Shown: in pieces, positions 55,537-64,000 of the stretch
Layout: each line of letters starts with the position of its first letter
How positions within the stretch are numbered: the stretch's first letter is position 1
DNA from: Candidatus Hydrogenedentota bacterium
GTDB lineage: Bacteria; Hydrogenedentota; Hydrogenedentia; Hydrogenedentales; JAEUWI01
DNA: 64,000 nucleotides
NCBI GenBank assembly: GCA_016791475.1
Contig: JAEUWI010000025.1
Span: forward strand, 32,179 to 96,178
Direction: 5' to 3'
The notes under the pieces: model-generated
Told to the model about the DNA's origin: nothing
Seen by the model: only the letters and a program-made list of their open reading frames with translations
Databases searched by the model: none
Program-made: the position numbers and the translations under genes

Positions 55537-56973
55537 CTACCGTCCCCGCCGCAAGACATGCCGGACCATTTCGCGCTCCAGCGTATTCAACGTTCCCAGC
55601 ATACCATGCATCACGCCATACACTACGACGCCAACTACAATGGCCAGCCCCATACTCCACGGGGCCGCATACCACGCCGCAACGCCCATCACCGCGCTCG
55701 CCAGCAGCGTACGCAGCGCCAGCACGCCCAGCCGCCCATCCGTCAGCTCCCGGCGCAGGCCAATCCCAAACATCAGGCTGACCGCAAGATTGGCCGCCAC
55801 GGCCACCCCCGCGAGCCCCGCCACGCCGAAGCGCGGAATGAGTACCAGATTCCCCGCAACGCTGACCACGGCCGCTACGCCCAGACTCGCCACCACGAAC
55901 CAGTTCCGATGCGCGGCGTAGAGCATTTCCTGCGCCAGACTGTTGAAATAAAAGGAGGGCACCACGAAACAGAGCAGCCGCAGCACGAAGGCATACTGCT
56001 CCAGCGCGGGATCGTCGCCCGTAAGCAGCAGCATCACCGGGCGCGCCAGCACGGCGAGCCCCAGCGCCATGGGACAGGCCACCAGCACCGCCAGCCGCAC
56101 GGAAGTCGCCTTGAGCTGCTGGAACTGACCGCTATCCGTGTGGGTCAGGCGACAGAGCGCCGGGAAGACCGCCGTGCCCCAGAGACTCGCGACCATCAGC
56201 AGCGGCTCCATCAGGCGCTGGGGTGGCGCATAAATCCCCGCATCGGCCTCGCCGCGCAACCATTCCAGCAACACAATATCCGACTTGAAATAGATCCAAC
56301 TGCATAGCATCGCGACCGTAAAGGGGACGCACTCCCGGGCCTGCGCGATCACCGCGCCCGGATGCAAGTGGGGCCGCTGCCAGCCCCCCACGCGAACGGC
56401 CACCGCCGCGCACAACAACAGCCCCAGCCCATTGGCCAGCGCGAGGATGGCATGGGCCTGGGCCGCGCTCCCCGGTTGGCCCAGCAGCAGATACACCAAC
56501 AGCACCTTTGCCGCGCCCACGCCAATGTTCATAACCGCGATCAAGCCCATTCGCTCCCGGGCGATCAGCAGGGACTCGAAGGGCTGCTGCAATGCCCAGA
56601 GAAACACCACAGAGACGCCCGCCCAGAACGCGGCAGACTGGAGAGCATCCCCACGCTGGACAAGCCAGATCAGCCCGAGGCAGAGAGACGACAGCGTCCC
56701 CGTGACCACGAGCGAGGTCCACACTTGATCCCAGGCGTGGGTCGCGTCCCGCGCTATCTCGCGCACGAGCAGCCGCTGAATGCCCAGCGTCGCGAAGACC
56801 GTAAAGAATGAGGCAAAGCCCAGCGCCGCGCCAAATTGCCCCTGACTTTCGAGCGAAAGGGCCCGAAAAATCAGCCCGCTCTGCACCATGGCCATGGCGA
56901 GCCCGACCACGCGCGATAGGATAAGCAACGCCGCATTCAGCCCCACGCGGGTAGACGTGGAAACATCGCTCAT
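55537..56973 (-). CDS. Wzx-type oligosaccharide flippase
   Basis: 478 residues, 12-14 TM helices of the polysaccharide transporter (MOP) superfamily. Starts ASTSTRVGLNAALLILSRVV-like (SDVSTSTRVGLN). Typical GQFGAALGFASFFTVFATLG near 48 and YFNSLAQEMLYAAHR near 370. ATG 56973 overlaps the GT4 stop by four bases. Flips lipid-linked glycan repeat units to the periplasmic face. Belongs with the transferases at 57-62 kb; no polymerase (Wzy) was seen in the window. Confidence 0.88.
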   Translation of the reverse strand: MSDVSTSTRVGLNAALLILSRVVGLAMAMVQSGLIFRALSLESQGQFGAALGFASFFTVFATLGIQRLLVREIARDATHAWDQVWTSLVVTGTLSSLCLGLIWLVQRGDALQSAAFWAGVSVVFLWALQQPFESLLIARERMGLIAVMNIGVGAAKVLLVYLLLGQPGSAAQAHAILALANGLGLLLCAAVAVRVGGWQRPHLHPGAVIAQARECVPFTVAMLCSWIYFKSDIVLLEWLRGEADAGIYAPPQRLMEPLLMVASLWGTAVFPALCRLTHTDSGQFQQLKATSVRLAVLVACPMALGLAVLARPVMLLLTGDDPALEQYAFVLRLLCFVVPSFYFNSLAQEMLYAAHRNWFVVASLGVAAVVSVAGNLVLIPRFGVAGLAGVAVAANLAVSLMFGIGLRRELTDGRLGVLALRTLLASAVMGVAAWYAAPWSMGLAIVVGVVVYGVMHGMLGTLNTLEREMVRHVLRRGR

Positions 56974-58121
56974 GGCCGCTCCAACACGGCGCGATAGGCC
57001 GCCAACAGGGCCTGCGCGCTGTGCGCCCAGGTCATGCCCTGCGCCCGATTCCACGCCGCTTCCACGCGCGCCCCCTCGGTGCCGCGGTCAAGCAGCAATC
57101 GCTCCAGACCCGCGTCGAGACTTTCATCGTCCTCCGGCTCCACCAGAATACCCGTATCCCCGATCACCTCGGGCAGGGACGACACATTGGAGGTCAGCAC
57201 CGGCACACGCGCGGCCATGGCCTCCAACACCGGCAGACCGAATCCCTCATACAGCGAAGGATAAACGCAGCCCCGCGACCCCCGCAGCAGCGCCACCGCG
57301 TCTTCGCGGGGAAGATAGCCCGTGCGAATCACATCCTTTTCCAATCCATGCCGCGCAATCGCCTCCAGCACCGGCCCGAACATCCAGCCCTCGCCGCCCG
57401 CCAGCACAAGCCGGGGCGCCGCATGGCGAGCGCGCAGGCGGGCATAGGCCTCCACCAGCCGCTTCAGATTCTTTCGCGGCTCCAGCGTGCCCAGATGAAT
57501 CCAGTAGGGTCCGTCCACGCCATGGCGCTGGCGCACGTCGGCAAGTTGGGCTTGATCCAGCGGGCCACTGAACTCTTCCAGCATCACGCCCCCAGGTACC
57601 ACATGAACCTTAGCCGGGTCGGCTTGCAGCAGATCGATCACATCCATCCGGCAGCTCTGAGAAATGGCGAGGATGCCGTCCGCCCTGGGCACCGCGTGGG
57701 TCAGCAGCTTTCGGTGCAGCGCGAGGGAAGCATCTTCATGGATCGCCGACCGGCGCATGCCCGCAAGATCAAAAATAGTGACCACGCGCTTCGCGCGGCG
57801 CGATGGCGGCAGGAGATGGAAGCCGCCGTGCACAATATCCGTCTCTCCAAGCCACCATGACATGGACGGCCATTCCACGCGGGTCCACAGTTCATTTTTC
57901 AAGCGCGTGGGAATGCGCTGTCCGGAAAATCGCGACGCCCTTGCGCCAAACCCATGAACCTCCTCCGGAAGTGGCTTCGCCGCGCACGCAAAGACCCGAA
58001 GATCAAGCCCGGGCGAAGTGCGCAGCAGCGCGTCGAAAAGATGCGCCGTGTAATACCCCACTCCCGTAATCGGGCGCGAAGCAAGGCAACTAAGATCGGC
58101 GGCGATGGAAAAAGAGTTCAC
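56970..58121 (-). CDS. Family 4 glycosyltransferase
   Basis: 383 residues from GTG 58121, preceded by AAGG; the frame opens at TTG 58151 too. GT-B fold: N-terminal lobe with ITGVGYYTAHLFDALL, donor site with LGTLEPRKNLKRLVEAYARL (about 228-247) and the E-x7-E motif EGFGLPVLEAM (about 308). Transfers an NDP-sugar to a lipid-linked acceptor on the cytoplasmic side. It is immediately followed by the flippase. No signal peptide. Confidence 0.93.
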   Translation of the reverse strand: MNSFSIAADLSCLASRPITGVGYYTAHLFDALLRTSPGLDLRVFACAAKPLPEEVHGFGARASRFSGQRIPTRLKNELWTRVEWPSMSWWLGETDIVHGGFHLLPPSRRAKRVVTIFDLAGMRRSAIHEDASLALHRKLLTHAVPRADGILAISQSCRMDVIDLLQADPAKVHVVPGGVMLEEFSGPLDQAQLADVRQRHGVDGPYWIHLGTLEPRKNLKRLVEAYARLRARHAAPRLVLAGGEGWMFGPVLEAIARHGLEKDVIRTGYLPREDAVALLRGSRGCVYPSLYEGFGLPVLEAMAARVPVLTSNVSSLPEVIGDTGILVEPEDDESLDAGLERLLLDRGTEGARVEAAWNRAQGMTWAHSAQALLAAYRAVLERP

Positions 58122-58177
58122 AAGAGTGGCCTTACAATTTCGGGTGACCAAAGGGCGCCCGGAGTATACCAGTGGTC

Positions 58178-58305
58178 AGTTGACAGTTGACAGTTGACAG
58201 TTGACACCAATGCCCCACAAGACCCACAAGACCCACAAGACCCATAAGACCCATAAGACCCATAAGACCCATAAGACCCATAAGACCCATAAGACCCATA
58301 AGACC
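58178..58305. repeat. 7-bp repeat followed by a 9-bp tandem tract
   Basis: Four copies of AGTTGAC (58178-58205), then about ten 9-mers: GCCCCACAA, two GACCCACAA and seven GACCCATAA (58212-58301) plus a remnant GACC. After it GTCAACT occurs (58315), the inverse of the 7-mer, so the tract is flanked by an inverted pair. Lies between divergent GT4 and RmlD genes. Confidence 0.9.
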
Positions 58306-58406
58306 TCTGCCCACTGTCAACTGCCAACCAACCTGTGGCATACTGCGCCACACACGCCGGGGCAGTGCCTTCCACCTTCCCGCTTGCGAAACAAAGGAAC
58401 CCATCC

Positions 58407-59270
58407 ATGAAAGTCCTCATCATCGGCGCCGAGGGCCAACTCGGCCAGGATCTCTGCGCCGTGTTTGCCGACACCGAAGTCCATCGCGCGGGACGCGACC
58501 GACTCGACATCGTTGACGCCGCCGCTGCGGACGCGCTCATCACCCACGAAGTCAGGCCCAATCTCGTGATCAACACCGCGGCGGCCCACAATGTGCCCGT
58601 TTGCGAACAGGAACCCGCCCTGGCCTTTGCGGTCAACGCGACCGGCTCGCGGAATCTGGCCATGGCCTGCAAGGCCGCGGGGGCGCGCCTGGTCCACGTA
58701 AGCACGGACTACGTCTTCGGCGACGGCGGCTCGAAGCCCTACGTGGAAAGCGATCTCCCCCGGCCGCTCAACGTCTATGCCGCGAGCAAGGTGGCCGGCG
58801 AGCATCTCATTGCGTCCGTGCTCGAAGACCATCTCATCGTGCGAACCGCCGCGCTCTATGGCAACGCCCCCTGCCGCGCGAAGGGCGGACGCAATTTCAT
58901 CGGCACCATGCTCCACCTCGCCGCCACGCGCCCCGAGGTAAAGGTCGTGACCGACGAGATTTCCACGCCGACCTGGACGCTCGCGCTCGCACGCCAGATT
59001 CGCCTCCTCGCTGAAAAGGGTGAGCCGGGCCTCTACCACGCCACCTGTCAGGGCGCATGCTCGTGGTTTGAATTCGCCCAGGCCATCTTCGAAGAGACGG
59101 GGACGAAGGTGACCCTCAGCCCCACCACCTCGGCGGCCTTCCAGTCGCCCGTGCGCCGCCCGGCCTATTCGGTGCTGGAGAATAAACACGCCCAGGATCA
59201 GGGCCTCGACATCATGCCCCCCTGGCGCGAGGCGCTGAAGGACTACCTCGCGATCCGCACGGAAGAGTGA
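58407..59270 (+). CDS. RmlD-type dTDP-4-dehydrorhamnose reductase
   Basis: 287 residues. NAD(P) motif IIGAEGQLGQDL at the N-terminus, STDYVFGDGG near 105, and Y-x3-K in VYAASKVAGE near 133. Later SWFEFAQAIFEETG and RPAYSVLENK are typical of RmlD. Makes dTDP-L-rhamnose or a related deoxysugar for the surrounding glycosyltransferases. RmlA-C are not in the window. AAAGGAAC lies eight bases before ATG 58407. Confidence 0.92.
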   Translation: MKVLIIGAEGQLGQDLCAVFADTEVHRAGRDRLDIVDAAAADALITHEVRPNLVINTAAAHNVPVCEQEPALAFAVNATGSRNLAMACKAAGARLVHVSTDYVFGDGGSKPYVESDLPRPLNVYAASKVAGEHLIASVLEDHLIVRTAALYGNAPCRAKGGRNFIGTMLHLAATRPEVKVVTDEISTPTWTLALARQIRLLAEKGEPGLYHATCQGACSWFEFAQAIFEETGTKVTLSPTTSAAFQSPVRRPAYSVLENKHAQDQGLDIMPPWREALKDYLAIRTEE

Positions 59271-59296
59271 CCAAAGCTCAAAGGCCATTCCCTATG

Positions 59297-59408
59297 TGCA
59301 GGGACATCAGGGACGGCAGCGACAGCAGGTCTCTCAACTCTCCAGGTCCGCCATCGGCCTGCTGTCTTCGACGTCGCTGCCATCCCTGCAATTATGGCAC
59401 TGGACCTG
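59297..59408. repeat. Nested inverted repeat between convergent genes
   Basis: Arms at 59297-59328 and 59357-59388 share GCAGGGA, GGCAGCGAC and ACAGCAGG in order, with small insertions. A second pair CCAGGTCC / GGACCTGG (59341 and 59401) straddles the right arm. No T-run. The phrase GCCATCCCTGCAA resembles one at 26212-26228 inside the leader of the carbohydrate-binding-like gene, so this may be a dispersed element. Confidence 0.6.
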
Positions 59409-59413
59409 GCCCC

Positions 59414-60361
59414 CTAAAGCCCCATCTTCTCATGCACCTCGGAGACCCGGCGCAAAAACCAGCGCGGCAATCGCTTCTCCCGCTTGCCGAGTTGTACCCC
59501 CGCATAGCGCGCCGCAAAGGAAAGCAGCGACAGCGCCACGCAATCGATTCGCCCGCGCTTCGCAAAGTGGCTGAGATCCGTCTTCACCCGCGCCAGACCA
59601 TAGCGCAGTTCACCGCCGATCTCCGGATTGTTCAAGATCCCGATGCGCGACAGGGACAGGCCATTGTCCAGCGCAAACTTAAACTCCCCCCAGAGGCTCC
59701 GCTCGTGTCCGTGGATCACTTCCGCCTCGGGCTCGTAAATTACCTGATAACCCGCCATCAGGATGTCGCGACACAGGCCTTGGTCTTCGGCGAGCAGCAA
59801 TTCCTCGTTCCACCGAAAGCGTTCCCAGAGCGCGCGCCGCACCGCCCCGTTGGCGTTGGAAAAGCGAAAGTGGCCCGGATTGAATCGCGTGATCTCCTTC
59901 GGATCACGCACCTGCCGCTTTTCGGAATATTCACTCGCCAGGCTCTGGGTGCGAAGCGCCCCCATACCCTTCGGCGCGGTCTGCTTGCCATACACGGCCC
60001 CCACGCGGGGATCGGAAAAATGACCCGCGAGCTTTTGCAGCCACCGCTCATGCACGGGAAACGCATCGCCCGAAAGCATCACAAGGATCTCCCCCGTGGC
60101 AAGGGATGCCGCCAGATTGCGCGTGCGCCCGTGGTGAAACGCCGCCGGCGGAATCTCGCGGATGACCGCGCCGTGTTCCCGCATGAATTCAACGGTGCCA
60201 TCCGTCGATCCCGAATCCACACAGATATACTCGACCGAGCCGGGGTAGTCTTGCGCGAGAATCATGGGAAACATGCGCTCAAGATTGCTACGCTCGTTTT
60301 TCACCACGAAGAGAATGGAAACACCGGGGGCCTCGGCGCCCGAGGCCGGGGACTCGATCAT
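59414..60361 (-). CDS. Family 2 glycosyltransferase, rhamnosyltransferase-like
   Basis: 315 residues. GT-A fold: VSILFVVKNERSNLERM (about 14-30), VDSGSTDGT (about 48-56), and the metal site near LSGDAFPV (about 95-102) instead of a plain DxD. The motif FHHGRTRNLA near 75 is close to the FNHGxTRN of bacterial rhamnosyltransferases, which fits the RmlD gene next door. EDQGLCRDILMAGY near 193 contains the catalytic ED. It overlaps the TPR gene (ATGA). C-terminal helices are amphipathic, not transmembrane. Confidence 0.9.
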   Translation of the reverse strand: MIESPASGAEAPGVSILFVVKNERSNLERMFPMILAQDYPGSVEYICVDSGSTDGTVEFMREHGAVIREIPPAAFHHGRTRNLAASLATGEILVMLSGDAFPVHERWLQKLAGHFSDPRVGAVYGKQTAPKGMGALRTQSLASEYSEKRQVRDPKEITRFNPGHFRFSNANGAVRRALWERFRWNEELLLAEDQGLCRDILMAGYQVIYEPEAEVIHGHERSLWGEFKFALDNGLSLSRIGILNNPEIGGELRYGLARVKTDLSHFAKRGRIDCVALSLLSFAARYAGVQLGKREKRLPRWFLRRVSEVHEKMGL

Positions 60362-61029
60362 GGCACCACGTTTCCAACCCGACCAATGGCCTCGTGAATG
60401 CTGTCGATGCGGGCGCGCACCTTCGCGGCGGCGGCGGCATCGCCCTTCTGCTCCTGGGCGCGCGCCAGCCGATCAAGAAGGTACACATTGTTCTCCGACT
60501 GCCCCAGGGCCCGCTCAAGAAAGGGAATCGCCTCGGCCGGCCGCGCAGCCTTGAGCAGGGCTTCCGCCGTGTATTGAGGTAGCGTGGCATTCTCTGGAAA
60601 TTGCGCCACCGCTTTCGCGCCGAAATCTGCCGCTTCGTCGAAACGCTTCATTTCAATCAGCGACCAGACAATGTCCAGACGAGGCCCAACACCGGGATCG
60701 CCCTTCGCCACCGCCTGGGTGAAGTTGGCGTAGGCCAGCTCCCACTGATTCATGCGGTAGTGAATGCCGCCCGCGTAGGCATAGGGCTCATAGACGTCCG
60801 GGGCGAGTTCTTTGGCCTTCTCCACCTGTTGCAACGCACCCAGATAATCCTTGGACTCCAGCAGCACAATGGCCTCGCCGAGGTAGGTGCGATAGTCGTT
60901 CGCCCGCAGATCCGCCGCGTAGGAGGCCAGCCTAAAATCGAAGAGGGCGATAGCCACGGCGCCGATCACCCAGAGCATCGCCCAGGTGATGAGGATACGG
61001 CCAGGATGCTTGAAGGTCGGCCTGTGCAT
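60358..61029 (-). CDS. Membrane-anchored TPR protein
   Basis: 223 residues. TM at about 11-31 (ILITWAMLWVIGAVAIALF), then about four tetratricopeptide units (AIVLLESKDYLGALQQVEKA; AGGIHYRMNQWELAYANFTQ; IPFLERALGQSENNVYLLDR). Between the initiating sugar transferase (one-base stop/start overlap) and the GT2 gene, so probably a scaffold of the glycan assembly complex. No enzyme motif. Confidence 0.85.
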   Translation of the reverse strand: MHRPTFKHPGRILITWAMLWVIGAVAIALFDFRLASYAADLRANDYRTYLGEAIVLLESKDYLGALQQVEKAKELAPDVYEPYAYAGGIHYRMNQWELAYANFTQAVAKGDPGVGPRLDIVWSLIEMKRFDEAADFGAKAVAQFPENATLPQYTAEALLKAARPAEAIPFLERALGQSENNVYLLDRLARAQEQKGDAAAAAKVRARIDSIHEAIGRVGNVVP

Positions 61030-62390
61030 CAGAGCGCCCCCTTGCCGCTGAGCACGATGCGCACCGTGGACAGGAGCACCCGCAGATCCACGTCCATCGA
61101 CAGGGTATTGATATACACCAGGTCATAACGGAGCCGGTCTTCCGGCGTGGAACTGTAGCCCCCCAGCACATGGGAGAGACTCGTGAGTCCCGGGCGCACC
61201 ACCAGGCGGCGGTCAAAGAGCGGTAGGGTGCCGCGCTGCTGGTCGTAGTATTCTTTCCACACCGGACGCGGCCCCACCAGGCTCATGTCCCCCTTCAACA
61301 CGCTGTAAAGCTGGGGGATCTCGTCGATCCGGTGCTTGCGCAGGAAGCGGCCCACCGGGGTAATCCGGGGATCATCCTTCTGCGCGAGCACGTGGCCCGC
61401 TTCGTCCATCAGCGGTACGCCATCGTGCATGGATCGGAATTTGTAGATCGTAAAAGGCCGCCCCCCCTTGGAAAGACGCTGCTGGGTATAGAAGATTGGC
61501 CCCGGCGAACTCACCTTGATCGCCGCCGCCGCCGCCAGGCAGATTGGAGTCGCCAGCAACAGGCCGATCGCCGACACCACGATATCCGTCAGCCGCTTCG
61601 CATACAGGTACGGGCTCGTGGTCTGCTCGCCCGCAACGCGGACCAGCGGAATCCCCGCCACGGGAAGCAGGTTCCCGTGGTGCAGCAACAGCGCGCTGCT
61701 CAGGCTGGGGTGCACATAGGTGTCTCGAAAGCGCCGCTCGCAAAACTCGAGCAGCGCGTGAAGGCGCTTCTCCTGATCGTCCCCCGCGCAGATAATGACG
61801 CTGTGGATACCCGTGCGCGTCGGCGAGCCCGCGCCTTCGCCCGCATCGCACTCCGCCACCAGTTCTTCAAAAGTCACGCACCGCGCATCCGCCACGGCGG
61901 ATCGATCCTGTGCGATCTCCATCGCGATGCGACGGGCTTCGTCCGCCTCGCCCACCACATAGAAGAGGCGATGGAGGCTGTCAAAGCGCGCCGCCAGAGA
62001 GGCCAGGCCATACTGCCACACACTCAGCAGCACCGCCGCCGTCGGCAGGCTGAGAATCAATTCCCGGCGCGAAACAACCCGCATCTCGACCGGCACCAGC
62101 GTCACCAGCAATAAGGTGGCCACGCCCGTGGTCAGCAGGGCGATGAGCGTGTGGTAGATGAGGTCGAAGCGATCCGTAAGGCGGGACACGTTCAGACGGC
62201 CGGTCATGACGGCGGCAATCGCGAAGATGGCCACGCAGACCAGACGGTCGCGCTGGATCAGGGCGAAGTCCACGTGGGTAAGCGTATCCAGTCGCGAGGG
62301 CGTCACCAGACTCAACGCGGCAAAGTACAGCAGCAAGTCCGTCATGAAGGACAAGGTGCTTACCCAGCGTTGTTCGCGAATCCCTGGCAA
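61029..62390 (-). CDS. Initiating sugar transferase (polyprenyl glycosylphosphotransferase)
   Basis: 453 residues from TTG 62390, chosen because CAGGAGGG sits just eight bases upstream; a GTG at 62420 is in frame but has no such site. Several N-terminal TM helices (about 15-125), a CoA-binding-like central region (VVGEADEARRIAMEI), another TM (about 270-290) and the PF02397 catalytic domain: GPIFYTQQRLSKGGRPFTIY, KFRSMHDG, KHRIDEIPQLYSVLKGDMSL, VGPRPVW. Transfers a sugar phosphate from a UDP-sugar to undecaprenyl phosphate, starting the repeat unit. First gene of the minus-strand transferase operon. Confidence 0.95.
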   Translation of the reverse strand: MPGIREQRWVSTLSFMTDLLLYFAALSLVTPSRLDTLTHVDFALIQRDRLVCVAIFAIAAVMTGRLNVSRLTDRFDLIYHTLIALLTTGVATLLLVTLVPVEMRVVSRRELILSLPTAAVLLSVWQYGLASLAARFDSLHRLFYVVGEADEARRIAMEIAQDRSAVADARCVTFEELVAECDAGEGAGSPTRTGIHSVIICAGDDQEKRLHALLEFCERRFRDTYVHPSLSSALLLHHGNLLPVAGIPLVRVAGEQTTSPYLYAKRLTDIVVSAIGLLLATPICLAAAAAIKVSSPGPIFYTQQRLSKGGRPFTIYKFRSMHDGVPLMDEAGHVLAQKDDPRITPVGRFLRKHRIDEIPQLYSVLKGDMSLVGPRPVWKEYYDQQRGTLPLFDRRLVVRPGLTSLSHVLGGYSSTPEDRLRYDLVYINTLSMDVDLRVLLSTVRIVLSGKGAL

Positions 62391-62535
62391 CGAATTACCC
62401 TCCTGAACACCCGCGCACACGGCATTAAATCACATGCGCGCAACTACTTAAGTCTATCAAAATCAGGGCATTGTGCGCAAGACAAGACGGGTTGGCCACC
62501 TCCATACTGCGAATTCTGGACAACCGTCAATAAAC

Positions 62536-62564
62536 TTGTTTTCCCGTCCACGCCATGCTAGGCT
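62536..62564 (+). promoter_or_regulatory. Candidate promoter of second PilT-like gene
   Basis: TTGTTT, 17-bp spacer, TAGGCT, ending 74 bp before ATG 62639. Moderate fit to sigma-70. The gap of 248 bp separates it from the divergent sugar transferase. Confidence 0.35.
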
Positions 62565-62638
62565 GATCGTGGAATCCTGGCAATCAAGGTGAATCACAAC
62601 ACTGGCAACCCGTTCCGGGCGTTTGAGGAGGTAGCTCT

Positions 62639-63730
62639 ATGGCCGAAATTGACAAGTATTTCCGATTGATGGTCGAGCATGGCACGTCGGACTTGCACCT
62701 GTGCACCGGCTGCAAGCCCATGTTCCGAAAAGATGGTTCGATTGTTCCGCTTAAGGCGGATGAGGAAGTGACGGCGGAGCGTGCGGAACAGCTCCTCTTC
62801 GAGATTACCCCCGAAAAAAACCGAAAAGAGTTCAACGACACGAACGATACCGACTTCGCTTACGCACTGGAGGGTTATGGGCGATTCCGCGCCAACATCT
62901 TCCGCGATCACAAGGGCGTCGGGGGCGTGTTCCGCCTGATTCCTTCGGAGATTCTCACCTTCGAACAACTTAAACTGCCCGTGGCCCTCAAGAAATTCTG
63001 TCAGCTCCACAAGGGCCTGGTACTGGTGACCGGGCCCACCGGCAGCGGTAAGTCGACCACCCTGGCGGCCATGATCGACTACATCAACAAGAATCGCTCG
63101 GACCACATCATCACCATTGAAGACCCGATCGAATTCGTTCACCAGAACCAGCGCTGTCTCATAAACCAGCGCGAAGTGCACAACCACACCCTGGGCTTCA
63201 AGAACGCCCTTCGCGCCGCCCTGCGCGAAGACCCGGATATTGTGCTCGTGGGCGAAATGCGCGACCTGGAAACGACCCACATCGCCATCGAAACGGCGGA
63301 AACCGGCCACCTGGTCTTCGGCACCCTCCACACCACCACGGCCATCTCCACCGTGGACCGCCTCATCGACATTTTCCCCTCGGGTCAGCAAGCTCAGATA
63401 CGCACCATGCTCTCCGCCGCCCTCAAGGGCGTCGTGGCCCAGAACCTGCTCAAGAAGAAAGGCGGCGGTCGCGTGGCCGCGCTGGAAGTGCTGGTGGTGA
63501 ACGCCGCCGTGAGCATGCTTATCCGAGAGGGCAAGACCGCGCAAGTTATGAGCATCATGCAGACGGCCAAGAAAGAAGGCATGACGCTCCTGAACGACGA
63601 ACTCGCCCGCTTTGTGAAAGAAGACGTGATCGAGCCGGCCGAAGGCTACTCCAAAGCCGTCGACAAAGAAGGTTTCATGAAAGCGCTGGAAGGCGTCGGC
63701 GTGCAGTACAAGCCCCCGACGGCGGACTGA
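62639..63730 (+). CDS. PilT/PilU-type retraction ATPase, copy 2
   Basis: 363 residues. PAS-like start HGTSDLHLCTGCKP, Walker A GPTGSGKST at about 131, Asp box ITIEDPIEF, Walker B IVLVGEMRD at about 201, His box HLVFGTLHT at about 222. The later AVSMLIREGKTAQVMSIMQT matches the PilT C-terminal motif better than copy 1. GAGG is close upstream of ATG 62639. Followed by a strong terminator, so it is a single-gene unit. The two copies are clearly diverged (different N-domain and C-terminus), perhaps a PilT/PilU division of labour. Confidence 0.95.
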   Translation: MAEIDKYFRLMVEHGTSDLHLCTGCKPMFRKDGSIVPLKADEEVTAERAEQLLFEITPEKNRKEFNDTNDTDFAYALEGYGRFRANIFRDHKGVGGVFRLIPSEILTFEQLKLPVALKKFCQLHKGLVLVTGPTGSGKSTTLAAMIDYINKNRSDHIITIEDPIEFVHQNQRCLINQREVHNHTLGFKNALRAALREDPDIVLVGEMRDLETTHIAIETAETGHLVFGTLHTTTAISTVDRLIDIFPSGQQAQIRTMLSAALKGVVAQNLLKKKGGGRVAALEVLVVNAAVSMLIREGKTAQVMSIMQTAKKEGMTLLNDELARFVKEDVIEPAEGYSKAVDKEGFMKALEGVGVQYKPPTAD

Positions 63731-63759
63731 GCACCCCGATCAGATTGCCAGGCCCGACA

Positions 63760-63793
63760 GGCGGAAGATTCCCCGGAATCTTCCGCCTTCTTC
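63760..63793 (+). terminator. Strong rho-independent terminator of pilT-like copy 2
   Basis: Perfect 13-bp stem GGCGGAAGATTCC / GGAATCTTCCGCC with a two-base loop, followed by TTCTTC. 29 bp beyond the stop codon. Confidence 0.8.
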
Positions 63794-63844
63794 ATGGGCA
63801 AGCCGCCATCCAATGAAGCTCAATCCGGAATTCTCCACGGGCCA

Positions 63845-64000
63845 GCCCCACACGACCCACACGACCCACACGACCCACACGACCCACACGACCCACACGA
63901 CCCACACGACCCACACGACCCACACGACCCATACGACCCATACGACCCATACGACCCATACGACCCATACGACCCATACGACCCATACGACCCATACGAC
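63845..64000. repeat. 9-bp tandem tract, at least 16 units, cut by window end
   Basis: One GCCCCACAC, eight GACCCACAC and eight GACCCATAC units, then the tract continues past the edge. Two homogeneous blocks differing by one C/T change. Open frames through it are artefacts. Confidence 0.95.

Noticed and set aside
63740..63995. Small genes through the 9-bp tracts (also at 18407-18765, 58201-58410)
   Set aside because: Any frame through a 9-bp repeat stays open; no start site or family.

Overview
This is a GC-rich, gene-dense bacterial chromosome segment with no rRNA, tRNA, CRISPR array or transposase that I can see. Lipoprotein signals, an OmpA-type domain, an MBOAT/AlgJ-like pair, polysaccharide export genes and pilus motor ATPases point to a diderm (Gram-negative) bacterium. 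The mix of a DUF1080 protein, a DUF5107/TPR protein, a sialate O-acetylesterase, a CehA/McbA-type PHP hydrolase, myo-inositol oxygenase, a beta-helix 'pectate lyase 3' protein and a DapA-like/epimerase/NRAMP-like operon is typical of polysaccharide-degrading lineages around Planctomycetes, Verrucomicrobia, Lentisphaerae and Hydrogenedentota. I lean to Hydrogenedentota or a relative. That is inference only; the window holds no decisive marker.

Layout. 0-7.7 kb: a VWA-OmpA lipoprotein running off the left edge, an HBM-type chemoreceptor, myo-inositol oxygenase, an LplT-like/acyltransferase fusion, and a lone GspF/PilC-type protein. 8.1-11 kb: an AlgI-like MBOAT acyltransferase with an AlgJ/AlgX-like partner. 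11-16 kb: a ClpP-like protease whose catalytic Asp position is Asn, and a 1360-residue coiled-coil protein with eight 33-residue repeats ending in a GspE/MshE N-terminal domain. 16-25 kb: sialate O-acetylesterase, GT2, PHP lipoprotein, an orphan Pycsar-effector-like membrane protein, and a GT39-like transferase. 25-29.8 kb: a PilT-like ATPase followed by a secreted carbohydrate-binding-like protein and two tiny genes, then an ECF sigma/anti-sigma pair. 30-39 kb: secreted catabolic proteins, a thioredoxin-domain (DUF255) protein, an AT-rich orphan gene, and a beta-helix protein. 39-43.4 kb: an operon of epimerase, DapA-like aldolase and NRAMP-like transporter, then a VapBC-type toxin-antitoxin pair with a near-consensus promoter. 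43.6-50.6 kb: housekeeping genes dut, M16 protease, pnp, rpsO, pgk and gap. 50.9-55.5 kb: MATE exporter, a Fis-type regulator, and a glycerol-1-phosphate-dehydrogenase-like gene overlapping a secreted helical protein. 55.5-62.4 kb: a polysaccharide locus (flippase, GT4, RmlD, GT2, TPR, initiating sugar transferase). 62.6-63.7 kb: a second PilT-like ATPase with a strong terminator.

The most striking non-coding signal is a family of 9-bp-periodic tracts in at least six intergenic gaps (4.6, 18.6, 29.0, 34.2, 58.2 and 63.8-64.0 kb). Several are built of homogeneous sub-blocks that differ by one base, and at least two form inverted arms. A second dispersed family is a C/G-run inverted pair with the same architecture at 9.7 and 17.7 kb. 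Pilus/secretion-type genes (two PilT-like ATPases, a GspF-like protein and the MshEN coiled-coil protein) are scattered rather than clustered.
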